From contig CAYPHV010000012.1 in the NCBI GenBank assembly GCA_964410645.1, positions 1 through 34,090 on the forward strand: 34,090 nucleotides of DNA. The letters run 5' to 3'. The DNA comes from JALTBU01 sp964410645 (lineage in GTDB: Bacteria; Campylobacterota; Campylobacteria; Campylobacterales; Nautiliaceae). The stretch's first letter is position 1. Every line of letters begins with the position of its first letter. The notes below the pieces were generated by a model. It worked only from the letters and a program-made list of their open reading frames with translations. It was not told the origin of the DNA and ran no database searches. The translations under genes were made by a program, and so were the position numbers. Below are positions 8,861 through 16,587 of the stretch, piece by piece.

Positions 8861-11800
8861 ATGGAGAAACTTAGAAAATTACAAGAGTTAATTAAGAAAA
8901 AAAAAGAAGAACTAATTCAAAAGAAAAATAATTTTTGTGATATTAATGAAATAAAAAAAATAGAAAAAGAAATAAAAGATTTAGAAAATAAAACAGAAAA
9001 AAGAGAAGAAGAATTAAGCCATATAGAAGAAGAATTAAAACTTAACAGTGCCGGAAAATTAGCCCGTATGTTTTTAAAAAATCCATTAACTCCTGTTATT
9101 GCCGTTGCTTTAATTTTGATGGGTATTATTGCCATAATGTTTACTCCAAGAGAAGAAAATCCTCAGATTCATGTGCCTGTTGCCAATGTAATGGTTATGT
9201 ATCCGGGAGCCAGCAGCAGGGAAGTCCAGAATATTATAGTTTCTCCGCTTGAAAGAATTTTAAAAGCGATGAGCGGTGTGAAGCATGTGTACGGTATGGC
9301 GATGAATAGTGCCGGTATGGTTACTGTCAGATTTAAAATCGGACAGGATAAAGTAAGAAGTATGGCCAAACTTTGTGACAGGGTTATGCAGAATATGAAT
9401 AAACTTCCCAAAGGTGTGATGCCGCCTCTTATAAAACCGGTTGATATTGACGAAGTGCCTATTGTTACGTTGGCTGTTTCAAGTAAAAAATATAATGATT
9501 ATCAATTATACAGAATTGCCCAAAGACTGATTTCTCCTTTGGCCGCTGTTAAAGGAGTAAGTATTATAGGGATAAAAGGTGGGCATAAAAGACAGTTTAA
9601 CATAATTGTTAATCCTCAAAAACTTGCCGCTTTTCATCTTTCTTTAGGCCAGATTGCCATGGCGCTTAAAGGTGCTAATGCAGATTATCCTTTGGGTGGG
9701 GCCGATAATAAAAAATATTCTATTCCGTTGGAATTTGACGGATTTATCCGTTCGGTAAAAGATGTTAAGAATTTAATAATTGCAGATTACAAAGGAAGGC
9801 CGGTTTATATAAAAGACATTGCAAAAGTTGTTGACGGAACAGATTATCAGCATAAACATCAGACATATTTTACAGCGGGAAAGGCTTTTTATTCTGATAA
9901 ATTGGTTGATAATAAAAAAATAAATAAGTATCCTGTATTAAAAAAGCTTAATCAGGTAACTGTTTTTATAGGTAAGAAAAAAGGGACTAATACGGTATTT
10001 GTAGCGCGGGATATAATAAAAAAAGCAAAACAGCTTCAAAAAAATCTTCCTCAGGGTGTAAAAATATTTGTAACAAGAAATGACGGATACAAGGCAAATC
10101 ATGCGGTAAACGAATTGATTGATCACTTATTTATTTCACTAGGAATTATTGTTCTTTTGCTTATTTTTGTACTCGGATGGAGGGAAGCTTTAATCGTTGC
10201 CGTTACTGTTCCTTTGATTTTGGCTGTAACATTATTTATCGGAATGCTGGCGGGTCAGAGTATCAACAGAATCACGCTTTTCGCACTTATTCTGGCTTTG
10301 GGTCTTTTAGTGGACAGTGCTATTATTGTAATAGAAAATATACACAGGCATTTTTCCATAGGCGATAAAAAAAGGGAATATGCGGCTATTGTGGCTACAA
10401 ATGAAATAGGAAATCCTACTAATATAGCTACGCTTGCTATTATTTTAGCTTTTATTCCGATGTTTTTTGTAACCGGTATGATGGGTCCTTATATGAGGCC
10501 AATTCCTTTTAATGTGCCTCTCGCTATGATATCTTCTCTTGTTATAGCGTATATGTTTGTCCCATGGGCTGCGGTTAAATTTTTGCCTAAGCACGATAAT
10601 CAAACAAAAGAAAAATTTGATATTAGACAGACAAAAACATACGGCTTTTTTTATAAAATAATTAATCCGCTTATTACATCGACGCCAAAAAGGATAATAT
10701 TTTTTACAATATTGATTTTATTGTTGGCGGGTTCTCTTATTTTGCCGATATATAAAATAGTTCTTTTTAAGATGCTTCCGGGTGCCAATAAAAATACGTT
10801 TAATATAACGATTGATTTGCCAAAGGGCAGTAATATAAATTCTACAAAGAAAGTCAGTAACTGTATTTCAAATGTTTTGACAAAAGAGCCAGAAATACAT
10901 GATTTTGAGCAGTTTGTCGGAATAAGTGGAGTTGTTGATTTTAATGGGCTTCTCAGGGGAAGTTCTATGAAACAGGGCGAAAATTACGGAGAAATAAGAG
11001 TGAATCTCTTTCCTAAAGAAAAAGACAGGGCCGAAAGTTCCATTGATATAGTGAGCAGGCTTAGACCTGTTATACAAAAGCAGTGTTCAATGTATGGTGC
11101 TAATATAAAATTGGTACAGGATCCTCCGGGACCGCCTGTAATGGCAACTCTTTTGATGCAGGTTTTTGGGGGAGATAATGAAGGAAGACTTAAACTCGCC
11201 GATTATATAGAAAATTTATATAAACATACTAAAAAAGTTGTTGATATTGACATAATGAGAGACAGACAGATTATTAAATATAAAATTATTCCCGATAAAG
11301 AAAAAGCCGCTCTTCTTGGGATAAGTACCGATCAAATAGCGAAAATTCTTGGAATGGGTATAAGGGGTGCGGTAATAAGTGTGGCACATATCCCGAGTGA
11401 AAAAGAACAGGTTAATATTTTTGTCAGATTTTCTAAAAAATACAGGAATAATCTTAAAGCGTTTAATCAAATAAAACTTATGTCTATGACGACTCATAGA
11501 CTGGTGCCTTTAAAAGAAGTTGTAAAAATTGAGCCTGTCAAATATGACGGAATGATTACGAGCAAAGATTTACGCCCTATGGTAATGGTTACGGGTGAAA
11601 TGAACAAAAGGGGAAGTATTTATGCGCTTTTACATATTTTCTTTACGCTTAAAGATAAAGGAATCCCCGGGTATAAAATTATGTATAACGGAAACCCGAG
11701 ATTAAATTTACAGGCGGTTAATCTTAAAACAGGTAAGAAATATGATTTAATATGGGGAGGAGAATGGGAACTTACATTTAATGTTTTCAGAGATCTCGGA

Positions 11801-12334
11801 GAAGCTTTTGTAATAGCGATATTACTTATTTATTTACTGATGGTTGCCTATTATAAAAATTTTAGAATTCCAAGGATTGTGCTTGCAGCGGTTCCTCTTA
11901 CATTTATAGGCGTTCTTCCAGGACATGCTATTATGAACTGGATAACTTTGGCTTTTTTTCATTCTAAAACATATTTTACGGCTACCAGTATGATAGGTTT
12001 TATCGCCCTGGCCGGTATTGTTGTCAGAAATTCGCTTTTATTAATAGATTTTACAAATGACTTAATTGATAGCGGAAGAAGTATAAATGAAGCGGTAATT
12101 GAAGCGGCTGCCACAAGGTTCAGGCCTATTGTTCTAACGGCGCTTGCTATTATTTTGGCTTCGTTTGTTATTGTGCTTGATCCGGTTTGGCAGGGGCTTG
12201 CGGTATCTCTTATTTTCGGTGTTTTTGCTTCAACCGTTCTTTCGGTAGTGGTAATTCCGATTCTTTATTGGAGATATTTAATTTCAAAAAATAAAAAAGA
12301 TGAGCATATTAAATATGGATTAGAAGAGATTTAA
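8861..12334 (+). CDS. RND-family efflux pump with N-terminal coiled-coil extension (1157 aa)
   Basis: This is the proton-driven inner-membrane pump of the operon. After a 70-residue, Lys/Glu-rich, strongly helical extension (LRKLQELIKKKKEEL ... EEELSHIEEELK), the normal RND architecture starts: TM1 (about 77-94), a porter loop (PGASSREVQNIIVSPLER), TM2-6, a second periplasmic loop, then TM7-12. The proton-relay motif in TM4 reads GLLVDSAIIVIEN (Asp485, Ser486, where AcrB has Asp-Asp) and TM10 has Arg1056 (GIVVRNSLLLIDF) where AcrB has Lys940. These are HAE-type rather than CusA-like features. The ATG is backed by AGGAGA eight bases upstream, and no good start lies after the extension, so the extension is probably real. 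The substrate is unknown. Confidence 0.9.
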   Translation: MEKLRKLQELIKKKKEELIQKKNNFCDINEIKKIEKEIKDLENKTEKREEELSHIEEELKLNSAGKLARMFLKNPLTPVIAVALILMGIIAIMFTPREENPQIHVPVANVMVMYPGASSREVQNIIVSPLERILKAMSGVKHVYGMAMNSAGMVTVRFKIGQDKVRSMAKLCDRVMQNMNKLPKGVMPPLIKPVDIDEVPIVTLAVSSKKYNDYQLYRIAQRLISPLAAVKGVSIIGIKGGHKRQFNIIVNPQKLAAFHLSLGQIAMALKGANADYPLGGADNKKYSIPLEFDGFIRSVKDVKNLIIADYKGRPVYIKDIAKVVDGTDYQHKHQTYFTAGKAFYSDKLVDNKKINKYPVLKKLNQVTVFIGKKKGTNTVFVARDIIKKAKQLQKNLPQGVKIFVTRNDGYKANHAVNELIDHLFISLGIIVLLLIFVLGWREALIVAVTVPLILAVTLFIGMLAGQSINRITLFALILALGLLVDSAIIVIENIHRHFSIGDKKREYAAIVATNEIGNPTNIATLAIILAFIPMFFVTGMMGPYMRPIPFNVPLAMISSLVIAYMFVPWAAVKFLPKHDNQTKEKFDIRQTKTYGFFYKIINPLITSTPKRIIFFTILILLLAGSLILPIYKIVLFKMLPGANKNTFNITIDLPKGSNINSTKKVSNCISNVLTKEPEIHDFEQFVGISGVVDFNGLLRGSSMKQGENYGEIRVNLFPKEKDRAESSIDIVSRLRPVIQKQCSMYGANIKLVQDPPGPPVMATLLMQVFGGDNEGRLKLADYIENLYKHTKKVVDIDIMRDRQIIKYKIIPDKEKAALLGISTDQIAKILGMGIRGAVISVAHIPSEKEQVNIFVRFSKKYRNNLKAFNQIKLMSMTTHRLVPLKEVVKIEPVKYDGMITSKDLRPMVMVTGEMNKRGSIYALLHIFFTLKDKGIPGYKIMYNGNPRLNLQAVNLKTGKKYDLIWGGEWELTFNVFRDLGEAFVIAILLIYLLMVAYYKNFRIPRIVLAAVPLTFIGVLPGHAIMNWITLAFFHSKTYFTATSMIGFIALAGIVVRNSLLLIDFTNDLIDSGRSINEAVIEAAATRFRPIVLTALAIILASFVIVLDPVWQGLAVSLIFGVFASTVLSVVVIPILYWRYLISKNKKDEHIKYGLEEI

Positions 12335-12349
12335 CCGTCTTTTTTATTG

Positions 12350-12355
12350 TATAAT
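12350..12355 (+). promoter_or_regulatory. -10 element for the heme/EAL protein gene
   Basis: A perfect TATAAT preceded by TTG lies 16 bases after the pump stop and 29 bases before the next ATG. AAAGGTGG (12372-12379) is a good ribosome-binding site. It suggests the signalling gene can be expressed separately from the efflux operon. Confidence 0.6.
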
Positions 12356-12383
12356 TAGAAACGTATTTTATAAAGGTGGTTTT

Positions 12384-14312
12384 ATGCCAAATATCTTTAA
12401 TAGGTTTTTAAAAGTGACAGTCGTGTCTTTGTTAATTGCGATTACCGCTTTATTTTTATTATTTATCAATTTTTATAATATTCTTATACAAAATCAAAAA
12501 TATACGGCGGAAATAATATATAAAGAGATTTCGGTTTCAAGGATAATGCAGATGAACCATAAGCATATTCCTTTTCAAACCCTTATTAATCATTTTAATA
12601 AATCCACAGATATAAATATAGAAATTTTGTCTTTTCTCCATCAAAAAAGTGAATTTTTAAAATATTTACAAAAAATAGACGGTAAAAGTGGATTTTGGGA
12701 ATTAAAAAATAATAATTTTATTTTATACAAACCGATAAAATCTCAACAAAGCTGTATGAAATGTCATACATATTCGTCTGCCCGTCCACAAAAAATTCCT
12801 TTGATGAATAAAATTAACCATGAAAAAATTTTAGGTGTTATGAAAATTGAAATGCCCATTAAAAAGGTTGAAAAACAATATTTTAAAATTATTATAATTG
12901 TGCTTGCTATTTTGTTTGGTGCATTAGTTTTTACGTTAAGCAGTTATATGAAAAATATGCAATATATTAGAAAGAATATTGGTGTATTGAACAGCTTTTT
13001 TGAAAAAAATATTTCTAAAGGAAAATATAAGTTAGTAAACGCTAAAATGTATTTTGAAGAATTTGAAAATTTAAAAAATAAAATCAATTATGCAATTCAA
13101 AAAATAATATTTTATAGACAAAAAATGTTGGATAGATTTTATTACAACCGGTTAACAGAACTTCCCAACAGATTTAAACTGGAAGAAGATATAAAGACCA
13201 TTAAAAAACCTTTGGTTATTTTAAATATAAATGATTTTAAAATTATAAATGATACATTTGGATTTGATATTGGTAATTTGCTTATATATGAAGTTGCCAA
13301 GGAATTAAAAAAGCAAAAACAAAAAATATACCATTTGTCTGTTGATGAATTTGCATTTTTTTTAGATACGACGGATGCAGAAGAAAATAGGATTTTTGTA
13401 AAAAATTTTATGGATAATATTCGTAAAAATTATAAAATTAATCATCATGAATTAACTATTTCATTTAGATGTGGTATAAGTTATAAAGAAAATTATATTT
13501 TGACAGCAGATATGGCAACAGATTTTGCAAAGAAAAAAAGAAAAGAATGTGTTTTTTATCGCGATATAGAAAATGAAGTTTCAAAAATGCAGCAAAATAT
13601 TGATATGCTTACTAAAATTTCAAATGCTATTGAAAAAGATTTGTTTATTATCTATTATCAGCCTATTGTTGATAATAAAACGGGAAAAATTTTTAAATAT
13701 GAATCGTTAGTCAGAATGAAAGATGAAAAAGGAATTATTTATTCTCCGGATAAATTTTTAGAACTTTCCAAAAAAGCCAATGTTTATCCTAAGATAACGA
13801 GAATAATAATAGATAAAGTTTGTAAAAAATTATTTCAAAAACAGTTTAACGTTTCTATTAATCTGGATTCTCTTGATTTTGAAGATAAAGAAACGAAGCA
13901 ATTTATATTAAAAAAGCTTAAAAGGCCTCATTTTAAAAAGAACATATCATTTGAATTGTTGGAAAATGAAGATTTAACAAATAATAAAGACGTATTGAAT
14001 TTTGTTAAATTTTTAAAAGGAAAAGGCGTTACGTTTTTAATAGATGATTTTGGCAGTGGTTTTTCCAATTTTGCTAATATTTTTAGATTTAATATTGACG
14101 GAATAAAAATAGACGGAAGTTTGATAAAAGATATTTTAACAGATAAAATGGCATATGATTTGGTTGCTTCTATAAATGAATTTGCAAAAAAAAGAAATAT
14201 TGCTACAATTGCAGAATATGTTGCGAATAAAGAGATATATGAATGCGTTAAAAAAATAGGAATTGATTATTCGCAGGGGTATTATTTTTCCCCTCCGAAA
14301 CCTTTGATATAA
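12384..14312 (+). CDS. Membrane c-di-GMP protein: periplasmic heme-c (DUF3365-like) sensor, degenerate GGDEF, EAL phosphodiesterase
   Basis: The 642-aa protein has TM1 (about 11-33), a periplasmic sensor of about 135 residues, TM2 (about 168-186), a coiled linker, a GGDEF domain (about 255-395) and an EAL domain (about 405-642). The sensor holds SCMKCH (C124, C127, H128), a CxxCH site for covalent heme c, followed by GVMKIEMPI, the layout of DUF3365/Tll0287-like domains. The GGDEF signature is degenerate (SVDEF, 319-323), so cyclase activity is unlikely. The EAL domain keeps the catalytic set: E440 (ESL), N493, E524, D554-D555 (DDFG), K575, E611 and Q631 (QGY), so c-di-GMP hydrolysis is expected. 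Redox or gas control through heme is inference. A Csd6-like gene follows after 21 bases. Confidence 0.85.
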   Translation: MPNIFNRFLKVTVVSLLIAITALFLLFINFYNILIQNQKYTAEIIYKEISVSRIMQMNHKHIPFQTLINHFNKSTDINIEILSFLHQKSEFLKYLQKIDGKSGFWELKNNNFILYKPIKSQQSCMKCHTYSSARPQKIPLMNKINHEKILGVMKIEMPIKKVEKQYFKIIIIVLAILFGALVFTLSSYMKNMQYIRKNIGVLNSFFEKNISKGKYKLVNAKMYFEEFENLKNKINYAIQKIIFYRQKMLDRFYYNRLTELPNRFKLEEDIKTIKKPLVILNINDFKIINDTFGFDIGNLLIYEVAKELKKQKQKIYHLSVDEFAFFLDTTDAEENRIFVKNFMDNIRKNYKINHHELTISFRCGISYKENYILTADMATDFAKKKRKECVFYRDIENEVSKMQQNIDMLTKISNAIEKDLFIIYYQPIVDNKTGKIFKYESLVRMKDEKGIIYSPDKFLELSKKANVYPKITRIIIDKVCKKLFQKQFNVSINLDSLDFEDKETKQFILKKLKRPHFKKNISFELLENEDLTNNKDVLNFVKFLKGKGVTFLIDDFGSGFSNFANIFRFNIDGIKIDGSLIKDILTDKMAYDLVASINEFAKKRNIATIAEYVANKEIYECVKKIGIDYSQGYYFSPPKPLI

Positions 14313-14313
14313 T
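14305..14313 (+). promoter_or_regulatory. Extended -10 promoter for the Csd6-like gene, overlapping the preceding stop codon
   Basis: TGATATAAT is identical to the typA element; the TAA stop of the upstream gene (14310-14312) lies inside the hexamer. Predicted transcription start is near 14320, giving a leader of about 14 bases before the ATG at 14334. Confidence 0.6.
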
Positions 14314-14333
14314 TTCATCTAAAAAAGTGGGCT

Positions 14334-15296
14334 ATGAGAAAAATAATACTATTTTTAACTGTTGTAATGTTAAACGCTTCAAATTTATACGATACTTACA
14401 GATATGAAGGTATAAATAAAGTAAAAAGTATTTTAGAAAAATCCATTCAGACGCCGTCTTTTTGGCTAGATAAATTAAAAAATGTTGATGTCAGCTTCGG
14501 TTATTTTGAAGATAAAAAGAATATTCTTTTTTGTAATAAAGTAGACAGGACATTATCCGTTTATTTAGTCGATAAAGGAAAATTTAAATATGTTAAAACA
14601 TTTAATGTTATTGTGGGGAAACTCGGAGATAAAGAAAAAGAAGGAGATTTAAGAACTCCTATCGGTGTTTATAAATTAAATGCCATTTTAAATAATGTGG
14701 ATAATTTTTACGGCCCTTTTGCGTTTGAAACAAGCTATCCTGATCTATATGATAAAATAAATGATAGAGACGGTCATGGCATATGGATACACGGTAAGCC
14801 TCTTGATGGGGAAAAAAGGCCTGATTTATCAAAAGGATGCATTGTTTTGAATAATTCAGATTTGATTTATTTAAAAAAATTAATAAATTATCAAAATACA
14901 TATCTTTTAATAAATAATGCAAATCCCCTGAAAGCTACAAAAAAAGAAATATCTAATATTTTGGCTTTTATTTACAGATGGAGGGCTGCTTGGAAAGATA
15001 ATAAGTTTGAAAAATATAAAACTTTTTATAGTAAAAATTTTAGATATTATAATGGGAATAATTTAGAAAAATTTTTAGAATATAAAAAAATAGTTTTTCA
15101 AAACAAAAAATATCAAAAAGTAAAAATTTATTTTAAAAATATTAATATAATCCCTTATCAAAATATGGAAGATAAAAAAATTTTTAGAATAGATATGTAT
15201 GAAGATTATATTTCGGATAATTATAAGTATCATGGTGGAAAAGAAATTTTTATTAAAAAAACTTTTAATGGTTATAAAATTATTATTGAAAAATAA
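14334..15296 (+). CDS. csd6: Csd6/Pgp2-like peptidoglycan LD-carboxypeptidase (L,D-transpeptidase fold)
   Basis: The 320-aa protein matches the layout of Helicobacter Csd6 and Campylobacter Pgp2, periplasmic enzymes that trim the tetrapeptide stem of peptidoglycan to tripeptide and so set helical cell shape. A signal peptide (about 1-16) precedes a YkuD domain (about 60-195) with LRTPIGVYKLN, the His of WIHGKPLDG (H153) and the nucleophile of SKGCIVLNN (C169). The C-terminal part (about 205-320) resembles the NTF2-like domain that Csd6 carries after the catalytic domain. The ribosome-binding site is weak (AGTGGG). rdgB follows after 8 bases, probably in one transcript. Transpeptidase instead of carboxypeptidase activity cannot be excluded from sequence. 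Confidence 0.82.
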   Translation: MRKIILFLTVVMLNASNLYDTYRYEGINKVKSILEKSIQTPSFWLDKLKNVDVSFGYFEDKKNILFCNKVDRTLSVYLVDKGKFKYVKTFNVIVGKLGDKEKEGDLRTPIGVYKLNAILNNVDNFYGPFAFETSYPDLYDKINDRDGHGIWIHGKPLDGEKRPDLSKGCIVLNNSDLIYLKKLINYQNTYLLINNANPLKATKKEISNILAFIYRWRAAWKDNKFEKYKTFYSKNFRYYNGNNLEKFLEYKKIVFQNKKYQKVKIYFKNINIIPYQNMEDKKIFRIDMYEDYISDNYKYHGGKEIFIKKTFNGYKIIIEK

Positions 15297-15304
15297 GGAA
15301 TAAA

Positions 15305-15889
15305 ATGAAAATAATTATTGCCAGTTCAAACAAAGGAAAGATTAAGGAAATAAAAAAAATCTTAAAAAATTACGAGATAATTCCTTATACAGATTTAATC
15401 AAACCTTTTGAAATAGAAGAAAACGGAAAAAGTTTTAAAGAAAATGCAATTATTAAAGCAAAAGCTGTGTCTGAAAAGCTTCCGGGATATATTGTTATTT
15501 CTGATGACAGTGGAATAAGCGTCCCGGCCCTTGGCGGAGCGCCGGGAATTTATTCTGCCAGGTTTGCCGGTGAAGGAGCGAGTGACAGGGATAATTTAAA
15601 TAAATTAATAAATGAACTAAAAAAAAGAAAGATAAAAAAAACTCCTGCTTTTTATACAGCCGCAATTGCAATTGCCACTCCTTATGGAATATTTACAACA
15701 CATGGATTTATGTACGGAGAAGTAATAGATGAAGCCAGAGGCAATAAAGGTTTTGGATATGATCCAATGTTTATTCCGACAGGTTTTGATAAAACATTGG
15801 GAGAACTTGATGATGATATAAAACAAAAAATATCTCATAGATCTAAAGCGTTGAAACTAGCAAAAACAGTCTTGAAAACATTAGAGTAA
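15305..15889 (+). CDS. rdgB: XTP/dITP pyrophosphatase RdgB (Ham1 family)
   Basis: RdgB hydrolyses non-canonical purine triphosphates (XTP, dITP, ITP) to monophosphates and keeps them out of DNA and RNA; it is cytosolic. The 194-aa product has every family motif: IIASSNKGKIKE (4-15), GKSFKENAIIKA (41-52), ISDDSGI (65-71, catalytic Asp), GGAPGIYSARFAG (77-89), GFGYDPMF (about 149-156) and the C-terminal SHRSKAL. Length is normal. The end overlaps the convergent rsmE by 9 bases, with the two stop codons interleaved. Confidence 0.96.
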   Translation: MKIIIASSNKGKIKEIKKILKNYEIIPYTDLIKPFEIEENGKSFKENAIIKAKAVSEKLPGYIVISDDSGISVPALGGAPGIYSARFAGEGASDRDNLNKLINELKKRKIKKTPAFYTAAIAIATPYGIFTTHGFMYGEVIDEARGNKGFGYDPMFIPTGFDKTLGELDDDIKQKISHRSKALKLAKTVLKTLE

Positions 15890-16537
15890 AATTTTACTTG
15901 CAATTGCGCATGTTGCACTTTCACTTCTTAATATAAAACCTTTTAATTTATAAATTTCATTGAAATTATTTTCTTCGTTTTTGCTAAATCCGCCTTCCGG
16001 TCCTATTAAAACGGGTTGGGTTATATCGGTTGAGGTTATTTCTTTTCCGTTAAAGTTTAAAACACTGAATTTTTTATATTTTTCAAAAAAATCTTTACTT
16101 GAATCAACTGTTTCTATTTGCATTAAATCGCTTCTTCCGCACTGCTGGCATGAATTTATCAAAATTTTTTCTATTCTTTTCAAATTTAATTTAAAATTTT
16201 TTTGAGAATAGTCACAATATATGAAACTGATTTTGCTTGCTCCGATTTCATTAAGCACAGGCAGTGTTTTTTCTATATTTTTGGGCTCTATAATACACCA
16301 TGCAAGATGTAAAAATATGTGTGGTTTATTTGGCTTTAAGATTTTATTTTTTAATGTTAAAACAGCTTCTTTTCTGTTGATTGTATTAATGTCATATATA
16401 TAAAGATAATCGTCTTTTAAATTTCTGATTTTAACTAATTCGTTTTTGTCTGTTCTTCTTACTTTAAAAAGATATTTATGCTCATTTTCTTTTAAAGTAA
16501 TTGTAGGAAAAGTGTTCGGATAATATAAAAACTGCAT
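15881..16537 (-). CDS. rsmE: 16S rRNA m3U1498 methyltransferase RsmE
   Basis: RsmE is a SPOUT-class enzyme that uses S-adenosylmethionine to methylate N3 of U1498 in 16S rRNA. The 218-aa product has the N-terminal PUA-like part (HKYLFKVRR, 20-28), the motif SCQQCGRSDLMQI (129-141), the SAM-knot loop VLIGPEGGFSKNE (176-188) and the C-terminal LRSESATCAIASKI (203-216). It is slightly shorter than E. coli RsmE (about 243 aa), as in other Campylobacterota. The ATG at 16537 has AAAAGGAA upstream. It is convergent with rdgB and divergent from the AAA+ gene. Confidence 0.93.
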   Translation of the reverse strand: MQFLYYPNTFPTITLKENEHKYLFKVRRTDKNELVKIRNLKDDYLYIYDINTINRKEAVLTLKNKILKPNKPHIFLHLAWCIIEPKNIEKTLPVLNEIGASKISFIYCDYSQKNFKLNLKRIEKILINSCQQCGRSDLMQIETVDSSKDFFEKYKKFSVLNFNGKEITSTDITQPVLIGPEGGFSKNEENNFNEIYKLKGFILRSESATCAIASKILL

Positions 16538-16551
16538 AAATTTTCCTTTTT

Positions 16552-16566
16552 TGATAAAATTATAAT
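16552..16566 (+). promoter_or_regulatory. Promoter of the AAA+ gene, sharing a symmetrical -10 with rsmE
   Basis: Two overlapping candidates exist on the plus strand: TGATAAAAT (16552-16560) and TATAAT (16561-16566). The second is part of ATTATAAT (16559-16566), which is its own reverse complement, so it also provides TATAAT on the minus strand for rsmE. The leader to the TTG start would be only about 15-20 bases. Confidence 0.55.
16559..16564 (-). promoter_or_regulatory. -10 element of rsmE
   Basis: TATAAT on the minus strand, inside the palindrome ATTATAAT; 22 bases separate it from the rsmE ATG, with AAAAGGAA between. Confidence 0.5.
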
Positions 16567-16587
16567 ATATAAATAAAAGGAGTATGC

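Noticed and set aside
12384..14312. Active diguanylate cyclase
   Set aside because: The GGDEF signature is SVDEF, lacking both glycines needed for catalysis; only the EAL half keeps its active-site residues.
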